DNA of 64,000 bases from JAAEPI01 sp965212145 (GCA_965212145.1 CBDBUY010000002.1:121192-185191); one strand, 5' to 3'; counted from the first letter of the stretch, positions 34,167 to 42,044 are shown. Notes: generated by a model from the letters alone, not told the origin. Numbers and translations are program-made.

Positions 34167-34196
34167 ACCTGTTGTGTCGGTTAAAATACTTCCATC

Positions 34197-34204
34197 TATT
34201 TTTG
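34197..34204 (+). promoter_or_regulatory. -7 promoter box of tRNA-Leu(GAG)
   Basis: TATTTTTG lies 13 nt before the mature tRNA 5' end; a TTG occurs 22 nt upstream (34172-34174), a little farther than ideal. It lies just after the egtD stop. Confidence 0.6.
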
Positions 34205-34217
34205 CTGCCGCAATTTT

Positions 34218-34303
34218 GCGCACGTGGCGGAATTGGTAGACGCGCTAGGTTGAGGGCCTAGTGACCGTTTTTGGTCGTGGAGGTTCGACTCCTCTCGTGC
34301 GCA
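34218..34303 (+). tRNA. tRNA-Leu, anticodon GAG
   Basis: An 86-nt type II tRNA. The 7-bp acceptor stem pairs GCGCACG (34218-34224) with CGTGCGC (34296-34302), discriminator A at 34303. The anticodon stem CTAGG/CCTAG encloses the loop TTGAGGG with anticodon GAG. A long variable arm (GACCG..TGGTC) and the T loop GTTCGACTC follow. CCA is not encoded. Confidence 0.95.
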
Positions 34304-34306
34304 CAG

Positions 34307-34332
34307 AAAAAGGCTCCCTCGGGAGCCTTTTT
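34307..34332. terminator. Bidirectional terminator after tRNA-Leu(GAG)
   Basis: An 11-bp stem (34307-34317 with 34322-34332), a 4-nt loop, five A on the left and five T on the right. It ends the tRNA transcript and, on the minus strand, the UPF0114 gene that stops at 34355. Confidence 0.85.
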
Positions 34333-34354
34333 CAATTAATGCAAATTTCTTTTC

Positions 34355-34951
34355 TTAGTGTCCTGAATGACCCACGCCATGGGAGTCCTCGTCACCCTCG
34401 CCTTCATCTGTTTCAGTAACACCAACACTGTGATAACTGTGCGTGATTTTCTCAGTTTGCGACAGCAACAAGGCCGATAAGATGAACACCATGTGAATCA
34501 CAATCTCAATGATCACCTCCTCGGTACTCGTTTTTTCCTGAGCCTCGCGGTAATCAATGAATGTTTTCAATAATTGTACCCCGGAGATTGATGCAAGGGA
34601 GGTGGCCAATTTAATCTTCAACTGACCGGCATCCAGGCCTTCAAGCCAAAGTGGCTTATCCTCGTGCATGTCCACATCTATACGGCTGGTAAAGATCGAA
34701 TAACCCCCGATGGTCACCATGACCACAAGGTTCATTACCATCGAAATATCCACCAAACTCAGGATCTTCAGCATCATATCGATCTCATGAAGCTCGATCG
34801 TTTTTTCAAACGTGTGATACAATTCCTGAAAGAATTTGACAAGATAAAGGAAGGCGCCAATCGCCAAACCGGCATAAAGAGGGGCTTGCACCCATCTGCT
34901 CCAGAAGATTAGACCTTCAAAAAAGCTCTCGAATTTTTTAATTCCGCTCAT
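34355..34951 (-). CDS. UPF0114/YqhA-family membrane protein
   Basis: A 198-residue integral membrane protein of the TIGR00645/UPF0114 family: FESFFEGLIFWSRWVQAPLY at the start, then LKILSLVDISMVMNLVVMV and LKIKLATSLASISGVQLLK, with about four helices. The C-terminus adds a glycine-, aspartate- and histidine-rich tail (GDEDSHGVGHSGH) that might bind metal ions. The biochemical role of the family is unknown. It is a single gene, sharing a terminator with the tRNA. Confidence 0.82.
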   Translation of the reverse strand: MSGIKKFESFFEGLIFWSRWVQAPLYAGLAIGAFLYLVKFFQELYHTFEKTIELHEIDMMLKILSLVDISMVMNLVVMVTIGGYSIFTSRIDVDMHEDKPLWLEGLDAGQLKIKLATSLASISGVQLLKTFIDYREAQEKTSTEEVIIEIVIHMVFILSALLLSQTEKITHSYHSVGVTETDEGEGDEDSHGVGHSGH

Positions 34952-35010
34952 AGGGTTAGTGATTCTTAATAAGTACCGAAGATAAAATGTTTTGCTTTCT
35001 CAAAGGAGAA

Positions 35011-35406
35011 TTAGCCATAAAATCTAACAACGGCACCTACGATCCGGTCATGCAAGGCCCTTCTCTTTGGATCCCAGGCAATCATCACGAAACCAATAAA
35101 GAGAATCAAAGCTGAAATCAATTTGAATGCGTTTCTGAGAAATACTTGCCCCATTCCTAGATCAGCACCGCTTTCGTGACAAACCCGGATATGTTGCAAT
35201 TTTTTTCCCGGAGTTGCCTTCCACTTCGTCAATTCAAAAACAGAATGATAGAACACATACAAGACAAAACACCAGGTAAAGAGCATCCAATTGTTTTCAA
35301 TGAAATACCCAAGCAGATAGAAAAAAGGTAAAAGAATAATCAGATCGATATTGTGTGCCAGCATGCGAGCTGAGAATCCCGGATATTGTTGCGCAGTTTT
35401 ATTCAT
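35011..35406 (-). CDS. RDD-family membrane protein
   Basis: A 131-residue protein with three hydrophobic segments. Family marks are FSARMLAHNIDLIILLPF (arginine and aspartate of the RDD name), ATPGKKLQHIRVC, and RRALHDRIVGAVV near the end. Some RDD proteins have been linked to ion transport, but the function here is unknown. Its start lies 58 nt before a tRNA-Leu gene, whose promoter occupies the gap. Confidence 0.85.
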   Translation of the reverse strand: MNKTAQQYPGFSARMLAHNIDLIILLPFFYLLGYFIENNWMLFTWCFVLYVFYHSVFELTKWKATPGKKLQHIRVCHESGADLGMGQVFLRNAFKLISALILFIGFVMIAWDPKRRALHDRIVGAVVRFYG

Positions 35407-35411
35407 GCAGG

Positions 35412-35442
35412 TTGCAATAGTATACCTGTTTAAATACTTTTG
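35412..35442 (+). promoter_or_regulatory. Promoter of tRNA-Leu(CAA)
   Basis: TTG at 35412-35414, a 20-nt spacer, and TACTTTTG at 35435-35442; the mature tRNA begins 22 nt later. Good match to the Bacteroidota consensus. Confidence 0.75.
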
Positions 35443-35464
35443 CCAACCGTTTGCTAAAACACCT

Positions 35465-35546
35465 GCCTGAGTGGCGGAACTGGTAGACGCGCACGACTCA
35501 AACTCGTGTTCCGCAAGGAGTGCCGGTTCGATTCCGGCCTCAGGTA
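35465..35546 (+). tRNA. tRNA-Leu, anticodon CAA
   Basis: A type II tRNA of 82 nt. GCCTGAG (35465-35471) pairs with CTCAGGT (35539-35545), the first pair being G-U, with discriminator A at 35546. The anticodon stem CACGA/TCGTG encloses the loop CTCAAAC, anticodon CAA. A long variable arm and the T loop GTTCGATTC are present. CCA is not encoded. Confidence 0.95.
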
Positions 35547-35547
35547 C

Positions 35548-35583
35548 AAAAACCCTGTTGATCTATGATTGACGGGGTTTTTT
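35548..35583 (+). terminator. Terminator after tRNA-Leu(CAA)
   Basis: A 16-bp stem with a few G-U pairs (35548-35563 with 35567-35582), a 3-nt loop and a T6 run, starting 1 nt after the tRNA. Confidence 0.8.
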
Positions 35584-35718
35584 GATGGAGTCAGGAGGTC
35601 AATTCACATTATTGACAATAAAAACCCAAAGGTCTCCCTAGCTACACTTAGCTACGCTTGGAATTACTTTGGCATCCATTTCGTTGTAGAGCTTCGTATG
35701 TCTTACAAAATCGTAAAT

Positions 35719-36480
35719 ATGAAATTCATTCTAGGTCTCTCCGGATTAATGATCCTTTCTTTTTGCAGCCCAACAGTGGCAACAAACCCTCAATCCAACC
35801 CTCCAGATCACAAGGACTATGATGCAATTCTGAAGAAATATGTGGATGAAGAAGGCATGGTCGACTATGCCGGTTTGAAAAAGGACAAAGCTTCGCTTAA
35901 AAGGTATTTGTCCAAATTGGAGCAAAATCCACCTCAGCAATCCTGGCATGAGAATGAAAAATTGGCCTTTTGGATCAATGCCTACAATGCCTACACGTTG
36001 GATTTAATCGTGGAGCATTATCCTGTGGAGAGCATCAAGGACATTGGGCCGGCGTTGAAAATACCTTTTGTTAGCACGGCGTGGGACATCAAGTTTATCA
36101 AAATAGGAGGGGAGGAGTACGACCTAAATAACATAGAGCACGGCATTATCCGAAAGGAGTTTGAAGAACCGAGAATTCACTTTGTACTCGTATGTGCGGC
36201 TATGTCGTGTCCTAAGCTTCAGAATGAAGCCTTCTTTGCAGATCGATTGGAAGAGCAATTGGCTGCTGCAGCTCGTGAATTTCTTGGAAACCCGGAGAAG
36301 AACAAGTTCACCAATTCAAAACAGGCTGAACTCTCCAAACTTTTCAGCTGGTACGGTGGCGACTTTAAAGAAAAGACTTCTCTGCTCGGTTATATCAATC
36401 AGTATGCGCCGATCAAATTGGATAAGGATGCGGACATTGATTTTATGGATTACGACTGGTCACTGAACGAGCAGAAATAG
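35719..36480 (+). CDS. DUF547-domain lipoprotein
   Basis: A 253-residue protein starting at the ATG at 35719, which gives a clean type II signal peptide with lipobox LSFC; the open frame extends 50 codons upstream over the tRNA terminator and is not coding there. The DUF547 domain is recognisable by KLAFWINAYNAYTLDL, DLNNIEHGIIR and FVLVCAAMSCP. The function of DUF547 is not established. Its stop lies 4 nt from the converging Nudix gene. Confidence 0.82.
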   Translation: MKFILGLSGLMILSFCSPTVATNPQSNPPDHKDYDAILKKYVDEEGMVDYAGLKKDKASLKRYLSKLEQNPPQQSWHENEKLAFWINAYNAYTLDLIVEHYPVESIKDIGPALKIPFVSTAWDIKFIKIGGEEYDLNNIEHGIIRKEFEEPRIHFVLVCAAMSCPKLQNEAFFADRLEEQLAAAAREFLGNPEKNKFTNSKQAELSKLFSWYGGDFKEKTSLLGYINQYAPIKLDKDADIDFMDYDWSLNEQK

Positions 36481-36484
36481 GAAT

Positions 36485-37021
36485 TTAAAGAATTCTATCA
36501 GCCTTCAAAATAGTCGCAAAGCTCAGGCTGTCAGTTATTTTATTGTTCAATGCCATTTTCACCGCCTCTGAAAAGGGCAATTTCCGAATTTCAAGATCTT
36601 CGGTTTCGTCGAAATCTGTAGGGCCAAACTGCAGATCACGAGCGATGTATCCATAGCCCACCTCGTCGGTTACGCAGTTAGACGTGTGGATTTTGATGAT
36701 TTCTTCCCACTGATTGGCAGTGATTCCGGTTTCCTCACGGAGTTCGCGCTGGGCCGATTCCAGACGATCGTTGTTCAGAAGTCCTCCTCCCATAGGAAGT
36801 TCCCACGAATATTGATTGAGCGAGTATCTCCACTGACCTACCAGCCAAGTGTTCTGTTCTTCGTCTAATGCGAGGATGGCCAAAGCGATGTTTTTAAAAA
36901 GCACTTTTCCATAGATGCTTTTAGCTCCACTCGGATTGATGGTTTGTTCCTCCAGCACCTTGATCCAAGGATTGTCGTATTTAATTTTAGAAGAGAGCGT
37001 TTTCCACGGATTTGGCTTCAT
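36485..37021 (-). CDS. Nudix hydrolase (ADP-ribose pyrophosphatase-like)
   Basis: A 178-residue cytoplasmic hydrolase of nucleoside-diphosphate-linked compounds. The Nudix box region is PMGGGLLNNDRLESAQ followed by RELREETGI. The REUXEE core that binds the catalytic Mg2+ is intact, but counting seven residues back from RE puts an asparagine where the first glutamate usually stands. The N-terminal strand region (NPWIKVLEEQTINPSG) and VGQWRYSLNQYSWELP fit ADP-ribose pyrophosphatase relatives. The substrate is not proven. Confidence 0.8.
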   Translation of the reverse strand: MKPNPWKTLSSKIKYDNPWIKVLEEQTINPSGAKSIYGKVLFKNIALAILALDEEQNTWLVGQWRYSLNQYSWELPMGGGLLNNDRLESAQRELREETGITANQWEEIIKIHTSNCVTDEVGYGYIARDLQFGPTDFDETEDLEIRKLPFSEAVKMALNNKITDSLSFATILKADRIL

Positions 37022-37041
37022 GGAGCCAAAGGTAGGGGTGG

Positions 37042-37578
37042 CTAGTTGAATTCGATGTAGTCGATTTCTGCTTGAAATGGGCCCGCTTTTTTGTCCATAG
37101 TTATAATGCCCAGACGGATGATTTGTTTGAGTTGATCCTCGTCGATCACTCTAGCGGTGTACCGTCCTAAACGAAATTCTTTGAAGTCTTTGAGGTAAAA
37201 TGTCACCTCCGTCCACTCCATGTTTGTAGCGGGTAATTTGACTTTGTAGTCTGGCATGTACCACTGCCGGTAACATTCCAGCGTGAATCCCATGGTTTGG
37301 CCTTCGCTGCGGTAGCGAATGCTGACTGTCTCAAAGTCAGTCAAGTCTTTGCTGCGGTATTTGCTCCGCACGGAAGCAAATCCCCCATTGTTTTCAAGCG
37401 AGATATTCCCGTTGAATTTTAAGATGTCATTTTCGAACTGGATAGAGCCCTGCGAAAGACCGCCCATCACTCCATCATTGACGGATTCCCAGGTAGTTAT
37501 TTTGTTGGACCCAAAGTCAATTCGTTCTGAATCGACTGAAAACACAGAAAGGAGTAAAATGATGGATAAGTAATTCAT
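37042..37578 (-). CDS. Exported CIA30-like protein
   Basis: A 178-residue protein with a short signal peptide and one galactose-binding-like beta-sandwich of the complex I intermediate-associated protein 30 (CIA30) family: W..VNDGVMGGLSQGS, NGGFASVRS and a C-terminal IDYIEFN. Bacterial members are of unknown role; the mitochondrial assembly function should not be transferred. It lies 15 nt after the TIGR03643 gene, probably in the same operon. Confidence 0.78.
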   Translation of the reverse strand: MNYLSIILLLSVFSVDSERIDFGSNKITTWESVNDGVMGGLSQGSIQFENDILKFNGNISLENNGGFASVRSKYRSKDLTDFETVSIRYRSEGQTMGFTLECYRQWYMPDYKVKLPATNMEWTEVTFYLKDFKEFRLGRYTARVIDEDQLKQIIRLGIITMDKKAGPFQAEIDYIEFN

Positions 37579-37593
37579 GTTTCGGTTGAGTGA

Positions 37594-37863
37594 CTACCGT
37601 TTAGCAATTCTATTGCCAGAAATTGTTTTTTGCCTACTGCTTTTGAATCTTTTTATTTCTAAAGACCTTTTTTGTAGGTGTTTACTCGAAACTCCCGAGT
37701 TAACTCGTTCCCTCCAAAGACGGAAACTTGAGCCCTTTAACTCACTTCTCATCAGCTTGATGACATCCTTTTCGGAAATCCCGAATTGGAATTTGATAGC
37801 CTCAAAAGACGTTCGATCCTCCCAGGCCATTTCGATGATTCTGTCCTGATCCCGATCAGTCAT
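37594..37863 (-). CDS. TIGR03643 family protein
   Basis: An 89-residue basic protein. MTDRDQDRIIEMAWEDRTSF (first 20 residues) and FGISEKDVIKLMR match the family, which looks like a helix-turn-helix; a strongly basic C-terminus (KRSLEIKRFKSSRQK) could bind nucleic acid. The function is unknown. It overlaps the Lacal_2735-type gene by 8 nt, indicating translational coupling. Confidence 0.78.
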   Translation of the reverse strand: MTDRDQDRIIEMAWEDRTSFEAIKFQFGISEKDVIKLMRSELKGSSFRLWRERVNSGVSSKHLQKRSLEIKRFKSSRQKTISGNRIAKR

Positions 37864-38014
37864 TAAGGGCTTCTATTTTTTTAGCCACTGCATCAGCTTC
37901 AGCGTACTTTTGGTCACTGGCAGATCGATTGGAGGTGGAAAGTTTGTGTGCCTCCGAAATCAATTTTTTGTATTGTTTCTGAAGCTTCTTTTTGGGGGAT
38001 GAATTGAAAAACAT
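37856..38014 (-). CDS. Lacal_2735-family small protein, 52 residues
   Basis: A short gene read from the minus strand: ATG at 38014, TGA at 37856. The product begins MFFNSSPKKKLQKQYKKL and contains EAHKLSTSNRSASDQKYAEA, the conserved core of a tiny Bacteroidota family (helical, highly charged, no signal peptide). The function is unknown. The 8-nt overlap with TIGR03643 and the family match make it a real gene despite its size. Confidence 0.72.
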   Translation of the reverse strand: MFFNSSPKKKLQKQYKKLISEAHKLSTSNRSASDQKYAEADAVAKKIEALND

Positions 38015-38103
38015 ATACCCTAACAGCTTTAAGGAAGATGAGGTTCCAAAAAAAGGAGCCTTCCGAAGAAAGCTCCCATGGTGCGCGTATGAATATGAAA
38101 TCT

Positions 38104-38760
38104 TTAGCCTTTCCTTAGATAGATGTTGCCGCTGATCGTTTCAAAGGCAGACTCTTCACCGCCTTTTCCGATTCGGCCTCTTACATTTTGTCCTACAATT
38201 TGTCTTAGGCCATCCTTACCATAAGGGAATTCTATCTCAATATCTGTGTAAACTTCTCCGGAGATCGTTTTGGCACGAAAGTCCATGCCCGCTGAGGTCG
38301 GCACAGTGAGGTCTATTTCTCCTGAGATGGTCTTAAGTCTCATCGGGGCTCCTGTATAAGTTAGAAGGTAATTTCCCGAGATGGTACTGGCTTTGACTTC
38401 CAGGTTCTTAGGCGCGTAGACCGTGTAATTAATCTCTGATCGCCAGCAATTGTTCCAGTTTCCGTTTTCATCCTTCTCCACCTTTTCCCACATGTCTTTG
38501 TCCATTTCGATGTAGATAGTGTTTGCAGTGGTTTCCGACTCCAATGTAAAAATATCATTGTACTCTCCGTCTTGGATATTCACTTGAACCTCCACCTTTA
38601 CTTCTTTTTTGTCCCACGTTTTGAAGATGATATCATCAGCGAAGGTGAATTCCAAATCCAGCCTTTCTTGTCCGGAGACAGAGACTGTCTCTGTCACGGT
38701 TTTAGATTGTGCGATCGCCCCCAGGGCGATCGCGCAAAGAACTATTCCAAGGAATCTCAT
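38104..38760 (-). CDS. Exported DUF4097-type beta-helix protein (second of a pair)
   Basis: A 218-residue protein with a signal peptide (to about AIAQS) and a DUF4097-like repeat region: STISGNYLL, KTISGEIDLTV, KTISGEVYTDI, ETISGNIYLRK. Each 'ISG' marks a rung of a right-handed beta-helix, as in putative auto-transporter adhesin head domains. Function unknown; probably periplasmic or surface. Its ATG overlaps the stop of the preceding DUF4097 gene (ATGA). A strong hairpin lies in the signal-peptide codons. Confidence 0.78.
   Translation of the reverse strand: MRFLGIVLCAIALGAIAQSKTVTETVSVSGQERLDLEFTFADDIIFKTWDKKEVKVEVQVNIQDGEYNDIFTLESETTANTIYIEMDKDMWEKVEKDENGNWNNCWRSEINYTVYAPKNLEVKASTISGNYLLTYTGAPMRLKTISGEIDLTVPTSAGMDFRAKTISGEVYTDIEIEFPYGKDGLRQIVGQNVRGRIGKGGEESAFETISGNIYLRKG
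38711..38733. repeat. 10-bp perfect inverted repeat in the signal-peptide codons of the second DUF4097 gene
   Basis: GCGATCGCCC (38711-38720), a 3-nt loop, and the exact complement (38724-38733). In the mRNA this forms a very stable GC-rich hairpin at codons 10-17, encoding the AIALGAIA stretch. It is not followed by a T tract on either strand, so it is not a terminator. Confidence 0.8.
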
Positions 38761-39527
38761 CGCTTGCGGATGTAAACATTGCCACTCACGGATCTTACTC
38801 CGATTTCTACGCCTCCACCATTGAGTTTACCTGTTGAGTTCATACCCCCGATGCGTTGCACTTTTTGATCACCTAGATCAAAGTCAAGATCTGTGTAGAT
38901 TCCTCCCGAAACCGAGCTCATCTTGAATGTACCCTTGGTGCTGGCCGGAATGGACAATTCAATATCTCCACTGGTAGAAGAAAGAGAAGAAGGAGACGAC
39001 TGGTTCAGGGAGGTCATGGTCACCACTAAATCTGAACTCAAAGTGTGTGCGATGATTGGTCCGGTAACATCGTGGAGTTCCAAGTCGCTACTGAAGGCCT
39101 TTGCTTCCACTTCGCCGGCCATTTTTCGGATGATTAGGTCTCCAGTGTTCCAGGTACCATAATCCACTTTCAGGTTCAAATCCTTCGGTAGAAACATCTT
39201 GTACTCGCTATTGTCCGCTTCGCGATTGGTTCCTACGATGGTAATGGTGTTGCCATCCTGCGTTACACTCAGGCCGATTCCGGTATTTTCTGGTCCAGCA
39301 GAAGAAAGAGGTTTTAGGCCTTTGGCTTTGTCGGGTACGCCCTCATAATCGTTGGAGGAGATTCTAATTTCTGAGCCAGTCGTTCCTTCGATTTCCAGAT
39401 CGGCTCCCAGCATTTTCACATGTACCCATGTGTCACCCGCATTGCCTTTGACTGCATATTGGTATTCTTGTGCAATGGCGGTTAAGGCCATGGCGATCAT
39501 TAGTCCTGTTGTTAATAGCTTTTTCAT
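38757..39527 (-). CDS. Exported DUF4097-type beta-helix protein (first of a pair)
   Basis: A 256-residue protein from the ATG at 39527 (signal peptide MKKLLTTGLMIAMALTAIAQ); the frame is open nine codons further, but without a signal-like start. The C-terminal half repeats the same rung pattern as its neighbour (SSTSGDIELSIP, SSVSGGIYTDL, RSVSGNVYIRK), so the two are paralogues. It is encoded downstream of an ECF sigma and anti-sigma pair and is probably part of that regulon. Confidence 0.78.
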   Translation of the reverse strand: MKKLLTTGLMIAMALTAIAQEYQYAVKGNAGDTWVHVKMLGADLEIEGTTGSEIRISSNDYEGVPDKAKGLKPLSSAGPENTGIGLSVTQDGNTITIVGTNREADNSEYKMFLPKDLNLKVDYGTWNTGDLIIRKMAGEVEAKAFSSDLELHDVTGPIIAHTLSSDLVVTMTSLNQSSPSSLSSTSGDIELSIPASTKGTFKMSSVSGGIYTDLDFDLGDQKVQRIGGMNSTGKLNGGGVEIGVRSVSGNVYIRKR

Positions 39528-39560
39528 TTTTATTATTGAGTTTAATCGTTTCACATTTAT

Positions 39561-40301
39561 TTAAATCAGCACTTTAAGGGCTATTTCTGCTTGTTCTTTG
39601 ACCTCAGGGAGTGTTTCTTTTTCTTCTAATAATTTCTTCATGGGAACGCGTGCACTTTTTTCTTCCGCTTCTACCAAAATGGTGATCAGCGAAATTTGAA
39701 TGAGCGGGTCGGTTTGGGTTTCCAGAGATTTCACCATCTCATATCGGACTTGATCCATGTGCATGTAATTGGTCAATGCCTGCAATGCAGCATATCGTAC
39801 ATTGGGACTTTCGTCTGAATTAAGTGTGGTCACTAGTGTCGCCAATAGTTCGGGCTTAATGTCTGTTGATTGCTCAATTCGATTGACTGCAAGAATTCTA
39901 TCACTGGCGGAGTACCTTTTTAATGAGCTCGTCAGAGTGGCTTCTTTCAGTGATGAAATCTCATCTTTAAGTGCGGCTAATTCCTGAGAATTATCTACTG
40001 CTGGAGATTGCCCCATTTTACCTAGGCTGAATCCTATGATCAAAATCACTACTGCCGCTGCAATGTGCTTCCATCCAAATCCACTCTGTAGGTTTGCCTG
40101 CTCATCGATAATGGCTTGCTGCACGGCTCCTTTAATGTGCGCTGGAACTTCTTGATCTCTTGATTCCTCGATCGTATCAAGAACCTCCTTCAGTTCGAAA
40201 TATCTCTTCTGTAGGGCTGCATTTTGCTCGATCATTTTCTCCAATTCTGGATTGGAGTTGCCCTCTAGTAGCTCGATTAATTGTTCGTCTTTGATGTCCA
40301 T
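39561..40301 (-). CDS. Anti-sigma-factor-like membrane protein with HEAT repeats
   Basis: A protein of about 246 residues. The N-terminus (MDIKDEQLIELLEGNSNPEL) resembles the sigma-binding part of Bacteroidota anti-sigma factors, a single membrane helix follows (HIAAAVVILIIGFSLG), and the periplasmic part has HEAT-like helical repeats (SPNVRYAALQALTNY, DPLIQISLITILVEAEE). The ATG at 40301 lies 1 nt after the ECF sigma stop (TGAAATG), so the pair is coupled. Sequestration of the sigma factor is inferred from position and layout, not from a zinc motif, which is absent. Confidence 0.72.
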   Translation of the reverse strand: MDIKDEQLIELLEGNSNPELEKMIEQNAALQKRYFELKEVLDTIEESRDQEVPAHIKGAVQQAIIDEQANLQSGFGWKHIAAAVVILIIGFSLGKMGQSPAVDNSQELAALKDEISSLKEATLTSSLKRYSASDRILAVNRIEQSTDIKPELLATLVTTLNSDESPNVRYAALQALTNYMHMDQVRYEMVKSLETQTDPLIQISLITILVEAEEKSARVPMKKLLEEKETLPEVKEQAEIALKVLI

Positions 40302-40302
40302 T

Positions 40303-40890
40303 TCAGTTCGTTTCAAAATAGATGTCTTTCAATTCCTTCATTGTTCGGTGCACCTGCACCTTGATGTTACTTACTGTGGTTTTTCTCAGCGTAGCGATCT
40401 GTTCGTATTTCATCCCATCAAACTTGCTGAGAACCAGTAATTCCCGTTTATCATCGGGGAGCTTGTTCATGGCCTTATAAAGCTGACCTTCACGGTCCGC
40501 CTGACCATTGTCACTCTCTTCGCTCACTTCAGGTAGAATTTCCACCGGATTGAAATAATCCTTATGAACTTTCATTTTCTTGAAGTGATCCTTCACCATG
40601 TTTCTGGCAATTTGGAAGACCCAGATCTCGAATCGCTGACCGTCTTTATAGGACTTTCGATATTTCATTACTCGGATGAACAACTCCTGAGTCAGATCGT
40701 CACTGTCATCTTTTGAGAGTGTCGATTTCAGAAAGTAGCTGTAAAGCCGCCTGCTGTATCTATCAAAAAGTTCATTTAGCTGCTCAAGCTGACCATTTTT
40801 TACTCTGGTCATTACTTGTTCGTCGCTTGTTTCCAAATTCACCAGGTTCGTTTTTTTGGTTAATTCGGATAAGTTACCAGAAAAGGTCAA
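40303..40890 (-). CDS. ECF-type RNA polymerase sigma factor
   Basis: A protein of up to 195 residues with region 2 (LFDRYSRRLYSYFL, DLTQELFIRVMKY, FEIWVFQIARNMVKDHFKK) and region 4 (LPDDKRELLVLSKFDGMKYEQIATL, quoted in part, then TVSNIKVQVHRTMKEL). It lacks regions 1 and 3, as ECF sigma factors do. The assigned start is TTG at 40890; a GTG at 40842 is an alternative giving a more usual N-terminus. It heads the operon sigma, anti-sigma, DUF4097, DUF4097. Confidence 0.87.
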   Translation of the reverse strand: MTFSGNLSELTKKTNLVNLETSDEQVMTRVKNGQLEQLNELFDRYSRRLYSYFLKSTLSKDDSDDLTQELFIRVMKYRKSYKDGQRFEIWVFQIARNMVKDHFKKMKVHKDYFNPVEILPEVSEESDNGQADREGQLYKAMNKLPDDKRELLVLSKFDGMKYEQIATLRKTTVSNIKVQVHRTMKELKDIYFETN

Positions 40891-40918
40891 AAAGGTTACA
40901 AACGGAATTTTGGGAAAT

Positions 40919-40950
40919 AAAAAACCCCACCCAGACGAATCTGGATGGGG
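40919..40950 (-). terminator. Terminator of the primary sigma factor gene
   Basis: Arms 40925-40934 and 40941-40950 pair with one mismatch around a 6-nt loop; on the minus strand the stem is followed by a T6 run. It lies 24 nt after the stop of rpoD and separates it from the ECF operon. Confidence 0.8.
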
Positions 40951-40974
40951 TAAAAAAAAATTTTAACTTAAAAC

Positions 40975-41847
40975 TTAGCTGGCGCAGAATTCCTTCAACC
41001 TTCTGTTTTTGCCAGGCTCTCTGAGTTTCTGAAGAGCTTTTTCTCGGATCTGGCGAACTCTCTCACGAGTCAAGCCCATCGCATCACCAATTTCCTCTAA
41101 AGTGAATGGATTGTCATGCCCGATACCAAAGCTCATCATGATGACCTCTCGCTCGCGAGCCGTAAGTGTAGAAAGTGCACGAAGAGTTTCTACTTTCAAT
41201 GAGTCATTGAAAACCAAGTTTGCATCAGTAGGCCCTGTTGTTTCATTTTCCAAAACATCCAAAAGTGAACCCGACTCGTCTTCACCAAACGGTGCATCCA
41301 TCGACATCTGCTTGACCTCCGCACCAAGTGTGTTTCTCACTTCGTTTGGCTTCATCTCGAGGATTTCAGCGAGTTCCTCTTCGGTTGGCTCACGCTCGTA
41401 TTTTTGCTCTAGTTCGGCGTAGGCACGTCTGATCTGATTGATCGCACCTGATTTGTTCATAGGAAGACGAACAATTCTGGATTGCTCAGCCAATGCTTGC
41501 ATAATGGACTGACGAATCCACCAAACAGCGTAGGAGATGAATTTGAAACCTTTGGTTTCGTCAAATTTCTTGGCAGCCTTAATCAATCCCAAGTTTCCTT
41601 CATTGATTAGGTCATTCAATGGCAAGCTTCTGTTTTGATATTGCTTGGCCACAGATACCACGAATCTAAGGTTGGCTTTTACTAATTTCTCCAATGCCAA
41701 TTCATCTCCCTCACGGATACGTTTTGCCAACGATACCTCCTCATCTGGAGTAATCATTGGGACGTTGCTCACCTCGGTGAAGTATTTCTCCAACGTGTGG
41801 CTTTCCCTTCGGTTAGTAATTGACTGGGTAATCTTTAGCTGCCGCAT
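40975..41847 (-). CDS. rpoD: Primary sigma factor RpoD of the short Bacteroidota type
   Basis: A 290-residue sigma-70 protein without region 1.1 or the long non-conserved insert, as in the principal sigma factor of Bacteroides. Region 1.2 (TLEKYFTEVSNVPMITPDEE), region 2 (NLRFVVSVAKQYQ, GNLGLIKAAKKFDETKGFKF, YAVWWIRQSI), region 3 and region 4 (FTLEEIGDAMGLTRERVRQI) are all present. It should read the TTG/TAnnTTTG promoters seen through the window. It is a single gene with its own promoter and terminator. Confidence 0.93.
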   Translation of the reverse strand: MRQLKITQSITNRRESHTLEKYFTEVSNVPMITPDEEVSLAKRIREGDELALEKLVKANLRFVVSVAKQYQNRSLPLNDLINEGNLGLIKAAKKFDETKGFKFISYAVWWIRQSIMQALAEQSRIVRLPMNKSGAINQIRRAYAELEQKYEREPTEEELAEILEMKPNEVRNTLGAEVKQMSMDAPFGEDESGSLLDVLENETTGPTDANLVFNDSLKVETLRALSTLTAREREVIMMSFGIGHDNPFTLEEIGDAMGLTRERVRQIREKALQKLREPGKNRRLKEFCAS

Positions 41848-41946
41848 ATTCTATTTTAATTTTTAGCTGAGTAATTCGCTGCTCTTATTACAGAACAAAT
41901 TCGCCCCTCAAAACATTCATTTTCTGAGTATATAACGGCGAATGCG

Positions 41947-41977
41947 CAAAGTTAGGTGTATTAGCTGAGCGTGTCAA
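41947..41977 (-). promoter_or_regulatory. Promoter of rpoD
   Basis: On the minus strand TTG (41977-41975, in TTTGACA), a 20-nt spacer and TAACTTTG (41954-41947). The predicted leader is roughly 95 nt, longer than at most genes here. Confidence 0.65.
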
Positions 41978-41992
41978 ATGTTTTTTAACATG

Positions 41993-42024
41993 AAAAAACC
42001 CCGATTCAATTAAGAATCGGGGTT
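41993..42024 (-). terminator. Terminator of the acidic lipoprotein gene
   Basis: An 11-bp perfect stem (41997-42007 with 42014-42024), a 6-nt loop, and a T6 run on the minus strand, 20 nt after the stop at 42045. Confidence 0.8.
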
Positions 42025-42044
42025 CTGATCTATATAAAAACGAA

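Noticed and set aside
38711..38733. GCGATCGC octamers resembling the cyanobacterial HIP1 element
   Set aside because: Only these two copies were noticed, both explained by the hairpin; nothing else suggests a cyanobacterial origin.
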